DNA of 64,000 nt from Lysinibacillus fusiformis (GTDB lineage: Bacteria; Bacillota; Bacilli; Bacillales_A; Planococcaceae): positions 186,001 through 250,000 of the forward strand of contig NZ_PYWL01000003.1 in assembly GCF_003049525.1 (NCBI RefSeq), in the 5' to 3' direction. The notes under the pieces were generated by a model. It saw only the letters and a program-made list of their open reading frames with translations. It ran no database searches and was not told the origin of the DNA. Shown in pieces: positions 33,399 to 41,714 of this stretch. The position numbers and the translations under genes are program-made. Position 1 is the stretch's first letter, and each line of letters begins with the position of its first letter.

Positions 33399-33557
33399 TT
33401 TCGACTCCTTATTTTTTAATTATTTAGTATTCCGGAATATCAACTTGATTTTACCATATATTACAACATCATCAAATAAAAACCTTAAAATGAGATAATT
33501 CCTAATATTAAAACTATTTAATGAAGATGACTTGATCTAACCGGGACGCCTGCAAGC

Positions 33558-33770
33558 ATGGTAACAACTTTATCTGTTAATGAAATGGGACTACTCGATA
33601 CTATTAAGTATTTGTTTTTAGGTGATGTGGACAGAAATAATAGCGATTTAAAAATGATTTCTACAATTCGTATCACAATGGGATATTATGTTTTCGAGTA
33701 CTGTTATGATAATGTCTTTAAAATAACTCCAACAAAGTGCAGGCTCGCTTCAATTAGTAATTATTCTTAA
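33558..33770 (+). CDS. uncertain 70-aa reading frame
   Basis: The ATG-initiated frame MVTTLSVNEMGLLDTIKYLF has no clear ribosome binding site (GCCTGCAAGC upstream) and encodes a mixed product. It lies between the toxin-like gene and the second att copy, where much of the DNA is decayed. It may be a remnant or chance. Confidence 0.2.
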   Translation: MVTTLSVNEMGLLDTIKYLFLGDVDRNNSDLKMISTIRITMGYYVFEYCYDNVFKITPTKCRLASISNYS

Positions 33771-33803
33771 GTTAATGTGTTGCTTTAATTGAATAATTTA
33801 TAA

Positions 33804-33844
33804 AAGACCACTTCGCTAGGGTGCAGTTCATGATGGGTGGTCTT
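33804..33844 (+). terminator. long-loop hairpin near the right element end
   Basis: AAGACCAC and GTGGTCTT are perfect inverse copies 25 bp apart, followed by AAATTTT. A related hairpin with GACCACTT lies at 34294-34322. Confidence 0.35.
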
Positions 33845-34015
33845 AAATTTTCCCCATCATATCTCCACCAGTCGTAGAAAATAAAGCTCGATAAATCAAA
33901 ATATCCATGATTAAAATTAAATAAAAAAACAACCGACAAACCCTTACATATCATAGGATTGTCGGCTCTATAGAAGTATAAAAAGATACGCCTGAATATA
34001 GCATTTCTATAGGAA

Positions 34016-34044
34016 GCATTCATGGCTGTACTGAAGATGGATGA
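34016..34044 (+). repeat. right attachment-site copy, lepA 3' end duplicate
   Basis: The 29 bp are identical to 20015-20043. The flanks still read as the end of LepA ([12 protein letters not shown], then a stop) with a few changed bases. The following DNA (ATTGATATAGCAGCGTT) also resembles what follows lepA. This marks the right border of the element inserted at lepA. Confidence 0.85.
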
Positions 34045-34136
34045 CACGAATTAATATTGATATAGCAGCGTTGGATAAAACAAGTGCTTTTATATCAGTA
34101 AGGTGGGTTTACCACTATAAAATATTTAAGCAATTC

Positions 34137-34245
34137 TTATAGAGCTTGAGTGAATGAGTCAGAGATGTATGTAAAATCTTTGTCCACTTTCTTACTGAGG
34201 TGGACAGCAATCTGTTATGGTAGCTTGCTATGTCAATGTCTGTTG
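34137..34245 (-). pseudogene. second, eroded integrase C-terminal relic
   Basis: The minus strand reads VHLSKKVDKDFTYISDSFTQ and a stop. It aligns with VHLTEKMARDAANIFDSFAQ at the end of the integrase at 20163, at the same distance from the lepA-end sequence. Upstream it is broken by several indels. It is the left end of another, older element inserted at the same site. Confidence 0.7.
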
Positions 34246-34293
34246 CTATTAGTAGGTTCCTTTGACTGATTAATAAAAATTAATTACTAATGT

Positions 34294-34322
34294 AAAAAAA
34301 GACCACTTCAAATGAGCGGTCT
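34294..34322 (-). terminator. terminator of the 34351-34542 gene
   Basis: AGACCACTTC and GAGCGGTCT pair with mismatches. On the minus strand the stem is followed by TTTTTTTACATT. Confidence 0.6.
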
Positions 34323-34350
34323 AAATAGATAAACGTTAAATAGTCTTAGA

Positions 34351-34542
34351 TTATAATGAAGTGGACTTACCTTTTTTCTCATTCATAATAAGGTCTTCTT
34401 TATCTGGGTGAGGGAGTTCATTACCCTTACCCCTATTAGGTTCTTTAATTTTTCCTAGGTCTGCTCCACTAGAAAATGATTGTTTTGTTGGCTCATCTGT
34501 TGCAAATTCTGTATTTTTTTTATCTCTTTTCATTTTTGACAC
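34351..34542 (-). CDS. small hydrophilic protein, 63 aa
   Basis: The product is rich in K, E, S and P with almost no hydrophobic residues (RDKKNTEFATDEPTKQSF), so it is probably unstructured. TAGGAGGTGT precedes the ATG and a terminator follows, which supports a real gene. The composition is like that of small spore or stress proteins, but no family signature was recognised. Confidence 0.55.
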   Translation of the reverse strand: MSKMKRDKKNTEFATDEPTKQSFSSGADLGKIKEPNRGKGNELPHPDKEDLIMNEKKGKSTSL

Positions 34543-34686
34543 CTCCTACAGATATTATTTAACTGATCCGATTAAATATCCCTCGTTTATTTCAATTTAA
34601 TCGATAAATATTTAAAATGACCTCCCTTTGGTGGTCATTTGATTACTTTTTTCTGAAAATACTTTCATTATGTGCTATAAAACAAA

Positions 34687-34986
34687 TTACGAAAAAAAAC
34701 GCACATAGCCAATAATTTTCTTGAAAATCCATATCAAACTTTTAATAACAAAATAGAAAAAAATAATGTTAACTATAAAACCCATACCTAAAAAACTGAA
34801 ACCCTTATTAGCATATATATGTAACCAATCAAATGGAAATCCGTAGATACCTATTAAATTTTCCAAATTATCATTATAATTTTCCCTTTTTCCAATAATA
34901 AAAGGCAAACAAATAACTAAAATAATACTTAAAAATATGATCCATAAATTCGGCTTTTTGTCATTATTCACTTTCATTCTCCTCAT
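34687..34986 (-). CDS. small two-TM membrane protein
   Basis: There are up to 99 residues with two hydrophobic segments (IIFLSIILVICLPFIIG and FLGMGFIVNIIFFYFV) and a basic C-terminal tail. The true start may be GTG 34971, 7 nt after GAGGAG, rather than the ATG at 34986. No function is recognised. Confidence 0.45.
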   Translation of the reverse strand: MRRMKVNNDKKPNLWIIFLSIILVICLPFIIGKRENYNDNLENLIGIYGFPFDWLHIYANKGFSFLGMGFIVNIIFFYFVIKSLIWIFKKIIGYVRFFS

Positions 34987-35554
34987 GATGTTATATCTGT
35001 ATTTAAAAAAACTAAAAAACTGACTTTATTCGCAAATATGTTGTTGGTAATACTGCATTGGCATTAACAAAAGCTAGGGAACTCATTTTTAAGAATTTAA
35101 CATAAATTGGAAATGTGAATTATTCTGTTTCCCGTTGGAACGCTACTATTTATTTTAAAATAGAAAATTTTGTAAAAAAACTAAGGCTATAAAGTATTTA
35201 TTAACTCAGTTTATTATTCCAATGGGTAAATTTAGTTCATAGTTGATTTGTTGACAGCCTTGTTAAGCCGTCAGTAAATCCTATAAAGTGCTACTCAATC
35301 TGTACTTTCTATTGATGTTTAACTTACAAAATTTGTAATTCGCTTTATTACAAACATAATTTCATGCGTCGAAGTAATTTTGCAAATGTATTATCGAATG
35401 AGTTTTGGAGGTTTAGATTTCTAAAATTTAATGAAACACCATTTATGAAAATTATCAGCTATTTGTAAAGGATGCTTCGAATATGAAAAGGCGGTTAGCA
35501 TGGTCTAAATGGTTAAAGAATATACTAGATGTAATGTAAAGGGTAGAAAAGGGG
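34987..35554 (+). other. decayed DNA without a complete gene
   Basis: Only short open pieces are visible, such as DFIRKYVVGNTALALTKARE at 35016-35103 and MKRRLAWSKWLKNILDVM at 35483-35539. Both lack ribosome binding sites. It is consistent with the eroded body of the second integrated element. Confidence 0.4.
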
Positions 35555-35725
35555 ATGGGGATTATTGGATTATTAAATATTATTATGAGCGCTTTTGGGA
35601 TTACTATGATAACTTTATTTCTTTTTCTTTGGTCACTTGATGAAGACAAATGGAGTTTAATGGGTATTTCCTCTTACATAATTCCTGCCATATTAATTTA
35701 TTTTGTTGTTTTTGTGTATGTGTAG
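35555..35725 (+). CDS. putative 56-aa two-TM peptide
   Basis: The frame from ATG 35555 encodes two hydrophobic helices (IIGLLNIIMSAFGITMITLF and YIIPAILIYFVVFVYV) joined by a charged turn (DEDKW). The upstream region is purine-rich (AAAGGGTAGAAAAGGGG) without ideal spacing. It may be a small membrane protein or a fragment. Confidence 0.35.
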   Translation: MGIIGLLNIIMSAFGITMITLFLFLWSLDEDKWSLMGISSYIIPAILIYFVVFVYV

Positions 35726-35937
35726 AAATTAGATAATTCTAGCAGTGAACTTCATGTATAGTAAATGAATATGAATACTTTTTATCAGGAGGTCACAGAA
35801 GGTCGAAAAATCTATGGACAAGTATACTTATACAAAGATAAAATATTCATTTTCTTTATGTAGAAAATTCAAAAGTAGTAATCCTAGCGCTAGAGTGATT
35901 GCTTCAAAATTTATTACTAGTATGGAAGTGAAGATGA

Positions 35938-36360
35938 ATGGCATTCATAAAAGATAGATCATTTAGTGCCTCGAAAACAAGTATGGAGTTTAAGATAGTG
36001 GAAACGGGTTCTGTTTCTAGTACAATTAATATTAGTTTTAATTGTGGTAATAATCATTTGGGTTATACATTTTTCGTTTTACGAAGTGACCTGATGATGT
36101 TACATACGTTAATTCTAAGAAATTGGGATGAATTTTTAGAAGCAGGAGTATGGGATTCAACGGATCCTTCCTTTTCGTTGTCTATCTCGGCAAACAAAAG
36201 TGAGTTGATTGAAGAACAAATTTACCAATTCCAATGTTGGATAGATGCTGGTGAATATATGTCAAGTCGATCTACTCGTTCTGGGATTGGAATTACCATT
36301 TATCAAGATCGAAAAACGATTGAAGATTTTGCATTACAGATAAAGCATGAACTAAATTAG
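35938..36360 (+). CDS. hypothetical soluble protein, 140 aa
   Basis: The product is beta-rich (SSTINISFNCGNNHLGYTFF) with a C-terminal helix (TIEDFALQIKHEL) and no signal peptide. GGAAGTGAAG precedes the ATG. The general look resembles small immunity-type proteins found beside toxin genes, but no partner toxin is adjacent. The function is not known. Confidence 0.5.
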   Translation: MAFIKDRSFSASKTSMEFKIVETGSVSSTINISFNCGNNHLGYTFFVLRSDLMMLHTLILRNWDEFLEAGVWDSTDPSFSLSISANKSELIEEQIYQFQCWIDAGEYMSSRSTRSGIGITIYQDRKTIEDFALQIKHELN

Positions 36361-36370
36361 GTTATTATAT

Positions 36371-37993
36371 GTGATTGATTTAACGCATGTGCCTGCAGAT
36401 GGGCAGATCATGGAATTTCCTAGATATGCAGAAGATTTACTTAAAAATTCGCTGGAACAGTTCCAGCATACGCAAAACCTGAATACAACCCCTAAGCTCC
36501 ATTTGCTTCTGCGTGAATTACTCGATACCATTTTTGAAAGAAAGAGTATTGATAACAGTTTTGTGACGAACGATCAAGCAATTCAACAGGCTGTTCCATA
36601 TATCAAACAACATTTTGCAGCACCGCTAACGCGTTCTTTTATGGCTGATATGACTGGTTTTAACGAAAGCTATTTCTCATCGCTGTTTAAGAAGGAAACA
36701 GGGTGGAGCTTTGCTGAGTATGTGAATCAAATTCGGGTAGACCAAGCAAAGCTTCTACTACTAGGAGCAAATGACAAATTGCAGGATATTGCGTTGAAAA
36801 CAGGATTCGCTGACGGTTCATATTTGGGGAAAACCTTTACTAAATATGTTCATCTTTCACCTAGTAGTTTTCGTAAGAGGAGGCATTCTCATCGTATAGT
36901 TAGTATACAATTTCATGGGGCATTGGTAGCATTGGGCATTCAACCCCTTGCTACTACACGGAAGTTGCTTCAATCTTCTAAGCTATTGCATAAACGATTA
37001 CCGACCATTGTGGAAATAGAGTCCTTTGATCTACTCGAAGAGATACGCCAGCTCGAACCAGAGTTAATTGTGGCACCAACTTATTTTTATAACTATCCTG
37101 ATATAATGAAAACACTCGAACAAATTGCCCCTGTTTTAACAATTCCTTGGGGGCAGTTGGACAAGCTGGAAGAGGTAAGACTGCTTGGAACACTACAAGG
37201 GCGTACACAACAGGCTGAAGAGTGGATTAATAATATATTCTTTTTATTCCAACATGCCGAGGAAACTGGTGATGGTGCTGTAGAATGTGCCGTCTTAATA
37301 GAAGAAAAGAAAATTGATGAGATTTTTGGCTGGCATAATATGAGTGGCATTAAGGAAAATACGGTTTATGTTATCAATGGAACAGCTCAGTATGCATCAA
37401 AAGGAATGTCTATCTATATGGAGGGGGTACCTTCTCATGCAAATGAACCCGAGAATGGCATAAACCCTGCTTTTGCCATAGCAAAAATTATTGATAGCAT
37501 TCCAAGCTTTATTGATTCAACAGCGAATAAAGGTAATGTATTATGTACCGTCGTTCAAGTTGATATCGGAGAGAAAGCATTTGGTGTCAACGCAAGTAAG
37601 GGTACATTACGATTGACTATCCGAGCTCTATATGAGGAAGAAATGGGTAAACTTCAGCATAAATTGGAAAATGTAGCACAAGCAGAAGCAGAAAAATATG
37701 GGCTGAAAATTCGTTTTGAATATCAGGATGAATTCCCTGAAACGGCTAACCACGAAGAGAGCTCCGATAAAATACGTCAGGTTTGTGCAGATAAAAATAT
37801 ACCAATGCTCGAGTTAAAGGAGGCTTTCCGTGCTTCAGAGGATTTTGGTCATTATACAAAACTGACAAAAGGCTCTTACTGCTATATAGGGAATGGAGAG
37901 GATTATCCAAACATCCATACCTTTGAATATGTTTTTAAAGATGACCTGATCGTAACAGGAGTTGAATTGTTTAAAGGGCTTGCTGAGCTATAG
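36371..37993 (+). CDS. chimera: AraC/Btr-type regulator fused to M20 peptidase part
   Basis: Residues 70-170 form an AraC-type double helix-turn-helix (SFMADMTGFNESYFSSLFKK, LQDIALKTGFADGSYLGKTF). Residues 175-287 match the FepB-like binding domain of Btr-type siderophore regulators but stop half way. At about residue 288 (nt 37230) the sequence becomes an M20 amidohydrolase: FLFQHAEETGDGA, HNMSG, the dimerisation domain GVPSHANEP and the C-terminal lobe SEDFGHYT. The M20 N-terminus with its first metal ligands and the end of the binding domain are missing. The frame is intact. It looks like a deletion fusion, and neither half is likely to work normally. Confidence 0.85.
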   Translation: MIDLTHVPADGQIMEFPRYAEDLLKNSLEQFQHTQNLNTTPKLHLLLRELLDTIFERKSIDNSFVTNDQAIQQAVPYIKQHFAAPLTRSFMADMTGFNESYFSSLFKKETGWSFAEYVNQIRVDQAKLLLLGANDKLQDIALKTGFADGSYLGKTFTKYVHLSPSSFRKRRHSHRIVSIQFHGALVALGIQPLATTRKLLQSSKLLHKRLPTIVEIESFDLLEEIRQLEPELIVAPTYFYNYPDIMKTLEQIAPVLTIPWGQLDKLEEVRLLGTLQGRTQQAEEWINNIFFLFQHAEETGDGAVECAVLIEEKKIDEIFGWHNMSGIKENTVYVINGTAQYASKGMSIYMEGVPSHANEPENGINPAFAIAKIIDSIPSFIDSTANKGNVLCTVVQVDIGEKAFGVNASKGTLRLTIRALYEEEMGKLQHKLENVAQAEAEKYGLKIRFEYQDEFPETANHEESSDKIRQVCADKNIPMLELKEAFRASEDFGHYTKLTKGSYCYIGNGEDYPNIHTFEYVFKDDLIVTGVELFKGLAEL

Positions 37994-38013
37994 ACATAGA
38001 TGAATAAGAAAAC

Positions 38014-38048
38014 AAAAAGGAATCACCGTAAAGCGGGTGATTCCTTTT
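38014..38048 (+). terminator. terminator of the chimeric gene
   Basis: AAAAGGAATCACC and GGGTGATTCCTTTT form a near-perfect 13-bp stem around GTAAAGC. Confidence 0.85.
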
Positions 38049-38063
38049 GGTGTCGCCTGCAAT

Positions 38064-38198
38064 TTATTGAAACAATAAAAAGAATTTAGCCAATAAAAAG
38101 ATAGGGACCCCTACAATTATTACGCCTGCCAAGAAATAACAAAATAGCATAAATACATCGAAAATCGCACCGGCTAAATCATCAATGAATTTTAACAT
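38064..38198 (-). CDS. small membrane protein, 44 aa
   Basis: MLKFIDDLAGAIFDVFMLFC is followed by a second hydrophobic stretch (FLAGVIIVGVPIFLLAKFF). GGAGG precedes the ATG by 7-8 nt. One long or two short transmembrane helices are likely. The function is unknown; the good start signal makes it a probable gene. Confidence 0.5.
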   Translation of the reverse strand: MLKFIDDLAGAIFDVFMLFCYFLAGVIIVGVPIFLLAKFFLLFQ

Positions 38199-38251
38199 TT
38201 CATTTCCCTCCAAACATAATAAGTATAGGCACTTACAAATTGCGAAAAGAG

Positions 38252-38277
38252 AAAAGCCTCAACGTCACTGTTGAAGC
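38252..38277 (-). terminator. terminator of the GNAT pair
   Basis: On the minus strand GCTTCAAC and GTTGAGGC pair around AGTGAC and are followed by TTTTCTC. Confidence 0.6.
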
Positions 38278-38454
38278 TATTAAATCTTACATATTTTTTA
38301 CTATTTCACTATTAAAAACTAAATCTGTATAAACAATACTAACATTCATCGGAAAGTATAACAAATATTTAGGACTGCTCACATAGATGGATCACTCAAC
38401 ATCAAAGATTTAATCTCGGCTTGCCTCATCAAAATCATATTGTAAAGTCTTTTT

Positions 38455-38862
38455 TTAATAGTAATGTTTAAAATCTCTTCCTACTTGATCGAGGGTCCCA
38501 TAAATTTCATAATCATGATTTTCATAAAAAGTTAACGCTTGAAAGCTTAAGGTGTCAACCTTAATAAAATCGCACTTATTCTCTAAAGCAATTTCCTCAA
38601 TAGCTGCTAACAATTTTGAACCATATCCTTGACCACGAAATTTTTCATCGACCATTAATGTGTGTATTTCTAACCAGTTCCAGCAAACCTCCCCTAATAT
38701 GCCACCGAAAATTTGACTGTCTTGATCCGTTAGAAATAAATTAATTTCCTTATAGCGCCCTTGTAGGTCTTTTGGAAAGTGTTCTACATTATATTCATAA
38801 AGCATGTGATTAACATAAGATTTATTTTTTGCATCTAATTGTTGTGTGATTTGTAAGGACAT
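38455..38862 (-). CDS. GNAT family N-acetyltransferase, 135 aa
   Basis: The acetyl-CoA motif A is clear (IHTLMVDEKFRGQGYGSKLL, with RGQGYGS), followed by DTLSFQALTFYENHDYEIYG. The substrate is not predictable. AAAGGAGT precedes the ATG. The upstream GNAT gene ends 3 bp before, so the two are cotranscribed. Confidence 0.82.
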   Translation of the reverse strand: MSLQITQQLDAKNKSYVNHMLYEYNVEHFPKDLQGRYKEINLFLTDQDSQIFGGILGEVCWNWLEIHTLMVDEKFRGQGYGSKLLAAIEEIALENKCDFIKVDTLSFQALTFYENHDYEIYGTLDQVGRDFKHYY

Positions 38863-38865
38863 CTT

Positions 38866-39420
38866 TTACTCCTTTAGTTGAAATGGAAAATCGCGTTTCC
38901 AAATCATATGATGATTATTTGTTCCCCAAAAATGTTCAAGAACATAGTTTGGCTGTCCGAATTTTCTCTGCCAAACTAGTTGTGCTTGTTTATAGCCACT
39001 GTCTAAACAAAAGCTAGGGATGTTTTTCATTTCTAACGTTGTTAGCATTTTCTTCACAAGTCTCGTTCCAATCCCACAACCTTGGTAGTTTGGATGAACA
39101 TAAACGGTCCCGATTTCTGGACAATTTGACAGGTCTTCCATAATCGTTTTTTGAATGAATTCATTTGACTCACCATACTCGATGGTGCCTATGATTTCTT
39201 CTGTTTCGCCATCCTCAGCCAGCCAGAAAAATCTTTTTTGGCCCTGACTTTCAAAGTCAGCAGCTAAGTATTGTTTTTTCGTTGTCCATTCATGTTGTTG
39301 ATCGTCCACCAGCTCGGCAAGACCTTCTTTAGCGAAAGTATCCTGAATGACATGTAAAAAGAATTGATGTAGTACAGGAGTATCTGCTGGCTCAGGGCGT
39401 CTGATGATTATATTTCTCAA
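38866..39420 (-). CDS. GNAT family N-acetyltransferase, 184 aa
   Basis: Motif A is TVYVHPNYQGCGIGTRLVKK, preceded by the N-terminal helix pair (PADTPVLHQFFLHVIQDTF). The C-terminal part is specific to a small subfamily (FGQPNYVLEHFWGTNNHHM). The start is TTG with GGAGAAA upstream. The substrate is unknown. It is the first gene of a two-gene operon with another GNAT. Confidence 0.82.
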   Translation of the reverse strand: MRNIIIRRPEPADTPVLHQFFLHVIQDTFAKEGLAELVDDQQHEWTTKKQYLAADFESQGQKRFFWLAEDGETEEIIGTIEYGESNEFIQKTIMEDLSNCPEIGTVYVHPNYQGCGIGTRLVKKMLTTLEMKNIPSFCLDSGYKQAQLVWQRKFGQPNYVLEHFWGTNNHHMIWKRDFPFQLKE

Positions 39421-39618
39421 AAGAGATTTCTCCTTTTACTGTTTTTAATAGATCTGATGTATGTTTTTAGTATGGTGACGGCTTGGATAAAAGTCATAAG
39501 ATTACAGACGGATATACGAAATAATTATGGCTGTGCACTTTAAAATTATAACATGTTCTCCTTCATTGGGTAATGATGGGGTATGATAAAATGCAAAGCA
39601 GTAAGGAGGGAACTACCT

Positions 39619-40383
39619 ATGAATGAAGTATTTAAGGACATAGATGAAGTAATAGAGAACATGCGTAGTTTTATTTCAGAGATTCAACAACAAGATCCTT
39701 CATTTTATGCCATATACCCAATGATTTTTCACCAGCCACTAGAAGAAGATGGTAGTCAATTAATGGATAGCCATTGGCAATTACCGGATGAATATATCTA
39801 CTTTTTGAAACATTATGTCGTGGAAGGAATTACATGGAATACAGGTGACTATATAAACCTACAAATATACGGGGCTACGGATTTAGTGCGAGGACAGGAT
39901 GGTTACAATTATAATCCAGTCACAGAAGAAATCATTTCTGATTGGCCACAACATTATGTAGTCATCGCTACGGATGAGGGAGATCCATATTGTATAGATG
40001 TATCGAGAGGGGATACGGCCATTTTCACTGCCTATCATGGCACAGGTAGTTGGGATTTTGAAATGGCTTATGATCATCTCGTAGCGTTTCTTCAGAGTGT
40101 TCTTGTACCACCTAATTTAGAGGAGGAGCAGTTGGAAGATCATTCTTACAATTACTATGAGATGTATATTACCGGCAATGGAAAGGATAAGCTTAAAACT
40201 TTATTACTGCTTAAAAAGAGACTGTCCTGTGATTATTCAACAGCTAAAAAATCTTTAGAGCAGTTGCCGTTATTAATTTATAGAGGTATCGAAGCGGGTG
40301 CAGTTCAATTAGAAAAAGAACTACAACAGATTGGCGCAGATTATCAAAAAAAGAAAATAAGCTTATCAGAATTTTTAACATGA
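39619..40383 (+). CDS. SMI1/KNR4-like protein with C-terminal L7/L12-like part
   Basis: The start is ATG 39619 with AAGGAGGGA upstream, giving 254 residues. Residues 20-170 have the SMI1/KNR4 look (LPDEYIYFLKHYVVEGITW, HYVVIATDEGDPYCIDVSRG, SWDFEMAYDHLVAFL). This family is frequent among immunity proteins of contact-dependent toxins. The C-terminal 65 residues (KTLLLLKKRLSCDYSTAKKS) resemble the L7/L12 C-terminal fold. No toxin gene is adjacent, so a role in immunity is only suggested. Confidence 0.65.
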   Translation: MNEVFKDIDEVIENMRSFISEIQQQDPSFYAIYPMIFHQPLEEDGSQLMDSHWQLPDEYIYFLKHYVVEGITWNTGDYINLQIYGATDLVRGQDGYNYNPVTEEIISDWPQHYVVIATDEGDPYCIDVSRGDTAIFTAYHGTGSWDFEMAYDHLVAFLQSVLVPPNLEEEQLEDHSYNYYEMYITGNGKDKLKTLLLLKKRLSCDYSTAKKSLEQLPLLIYRGIEAGAVQLEKELQQIGADYQKKKISLSEFLT

Positions 40384-40642
40384 GAGATTTGGCAAATTTC
40401 ATTACATGAAATAAAAACACGACGGTTTGATTTAATGAAACATGAAAATACCATCAAATCAGCCAACAGATGAGAAATGATTCGCAAAGGGATGTAGAAT
40501 TTTTGATTAGTTCTCAGACAACTAGCAAAGGAAATCGAGAGCATCTGTAAGTTATCTAAATAAACTTCATTCTTTTGCACGAAGTAAAATGCCCTGTATG
40601 ACCAGTATAGTAGAGTTAACTACAAGCAAGGGGTGGATTTGA

Positions 40643-41323
40643 ATGAAAATTACGAGGGTTAAACTAGTTGTTCATGATGTACAAAAGATGCAGCAATTTT
40701 ATTGTGAGCAAATGGGATTTGCATTGGTCAAAGGTACAGAGGATTATTTTACAATAGCTGTTGGGGATAGTGAGATGACTTTTGAGAAGATCTCTTCTCA
40801 AATCCAAAAACAGTATCATTTTGCTTTAAACATTCCAAGTAATTTATTTCAACAAGCAAAGGATTGGGCGAATTTACGAGTCGGCCTACTTTTTTCGGAA
40901 GGTCAGGATGAAGTTTATTTTCAATTTTTAAAGGCCTATTCATGTTATTTTTATGATCCAGAGGGCAATATAGTGGAGTTTATTTCTAGACAGGAAGTGA
41001 ATCCAAAGCTCAATACAACGACTTTTTCAATCGATCAAGTGTTACATATTGGTGAAATTAATTTAACAACAGATGATATTTTAGCAGTAGCAGGAGAGTT
41101 AAATGAATATGGTATAAAGCCTCTTAATAACAAAAATATTCAACAAGATTCCCTGAATTTTCTAGGCAACTATGAAGATGGAGCCAACATTTTAGTAGGA
41201 CCTAGTGCTCGTCTGTGGTATTTTTCAGATAAGATTGCGCAGGTCAGTCCAATATGTATAGAAATAAATGGCACTCTCCAATTAATAATGAACGAAAAGG
41301 GGCATCTAACTGTCGTACAATGA
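40643..41323 (+). CDS. VOC (glyoxalase-like) family protein
   Basis: This 226-residue protein begins ITRVKLVVHDVQKMQQFYCE, the first beta-alpha unit of a VOC module, and has FYDPEGNIVEFISRQ closing that module near residue 118. The second half is a degenerate second module (HIGEINLTTDDILAVAGEL). Metal ligands and substrate cannot be assigned. The upstream gap 40384-40642 holds no gene. Confidence 0.75.
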   Translation: MKITRVKLVVHDVQKMQQFYCEQMGFALVKGTEDYFTIAVGDSEMTFEKISSQIQKQYHFALNIPSNLFQQAKDWANLRVGLLFSEGQDEVYFQFLKAYSCYFYDPEGNIVEFISRQEVNPKLNTTTFSIDQVLHIGEINLTTDDILAVAGELNEYGIKPLNNKNIQQDSLNFLGNYEDGANILVGPSARLWYFSDKIAQVSPICIEINGTLQLIMNEKGHLTVVQ

Positions 41324-41458
41324 CAGTACCTTAAAATGTAATAGGTGAGTCTCTTATCCAACGAAAAAAGCGTATCAAGCATGACACCAAACAATTGGCT
41401 GGAATGCAAAGGGGCTTTATTTGTATGAACGACTAAACAAGGCAATAGTAATAGTTGA

Positions 41459-41683
41459 CTTAGTATAGGCATCTATCGAACCTTTATCTGTGATGTGATG
41501 GTGCACACAGATTTTCAGCGAAAAGGAATTGGTACAATAGGGATGGAGACCTTGTTAAAGCATTGTCAGCACGAAAATATTAGATGGGTTCAATTATTTT
41601 GTGCTAAAGGGAGCAATCATTTTATCAGAAGCTTTGGTTTAAGAAACGTGACGCAAAAATGCCCCTGGAATGATGCTGTTTAA
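41459..41683 (+). pseudogene. GNAT acetyltransferase relic
   Basis: The C-terminal half of a GNAT enzyme is readable: ICDVMVHTDFQRKGIGTIGM, then ENIRWVQLFCAKGSNHF. The N-terminal half is lost (a stop precedes 41459) and the final residues are out of frame with the expected ending. It follows a gene-free, decayed stretch (41324-41458). Confidence 0.6.
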
Positions 41684-41714
41684 TCGTTAATCCATAAAGG
41701 AGCTAGAAAGAATA

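Noticed and set aside
33558..33770. 70-aa frame as a possible toxin-associated gene
   Set aside because: No ribosome binding site or recognisable motif is present. It is kept only as a low-confidence frame.
33772..34047. 91-codon minus-strand frame over the right att copy
   Set aside because: It runs through the duplicated lepA end in reverse and has no ribosome binding site, so it is a chance opening.
40384..40642. Inverted repeat TTTGAT / ATCAAA as a terminator of the SMI1-like gene
   Set aside because: The arms are only 7 bp, the loop is long and there is no T-run. The support is too weak to list as a feature.
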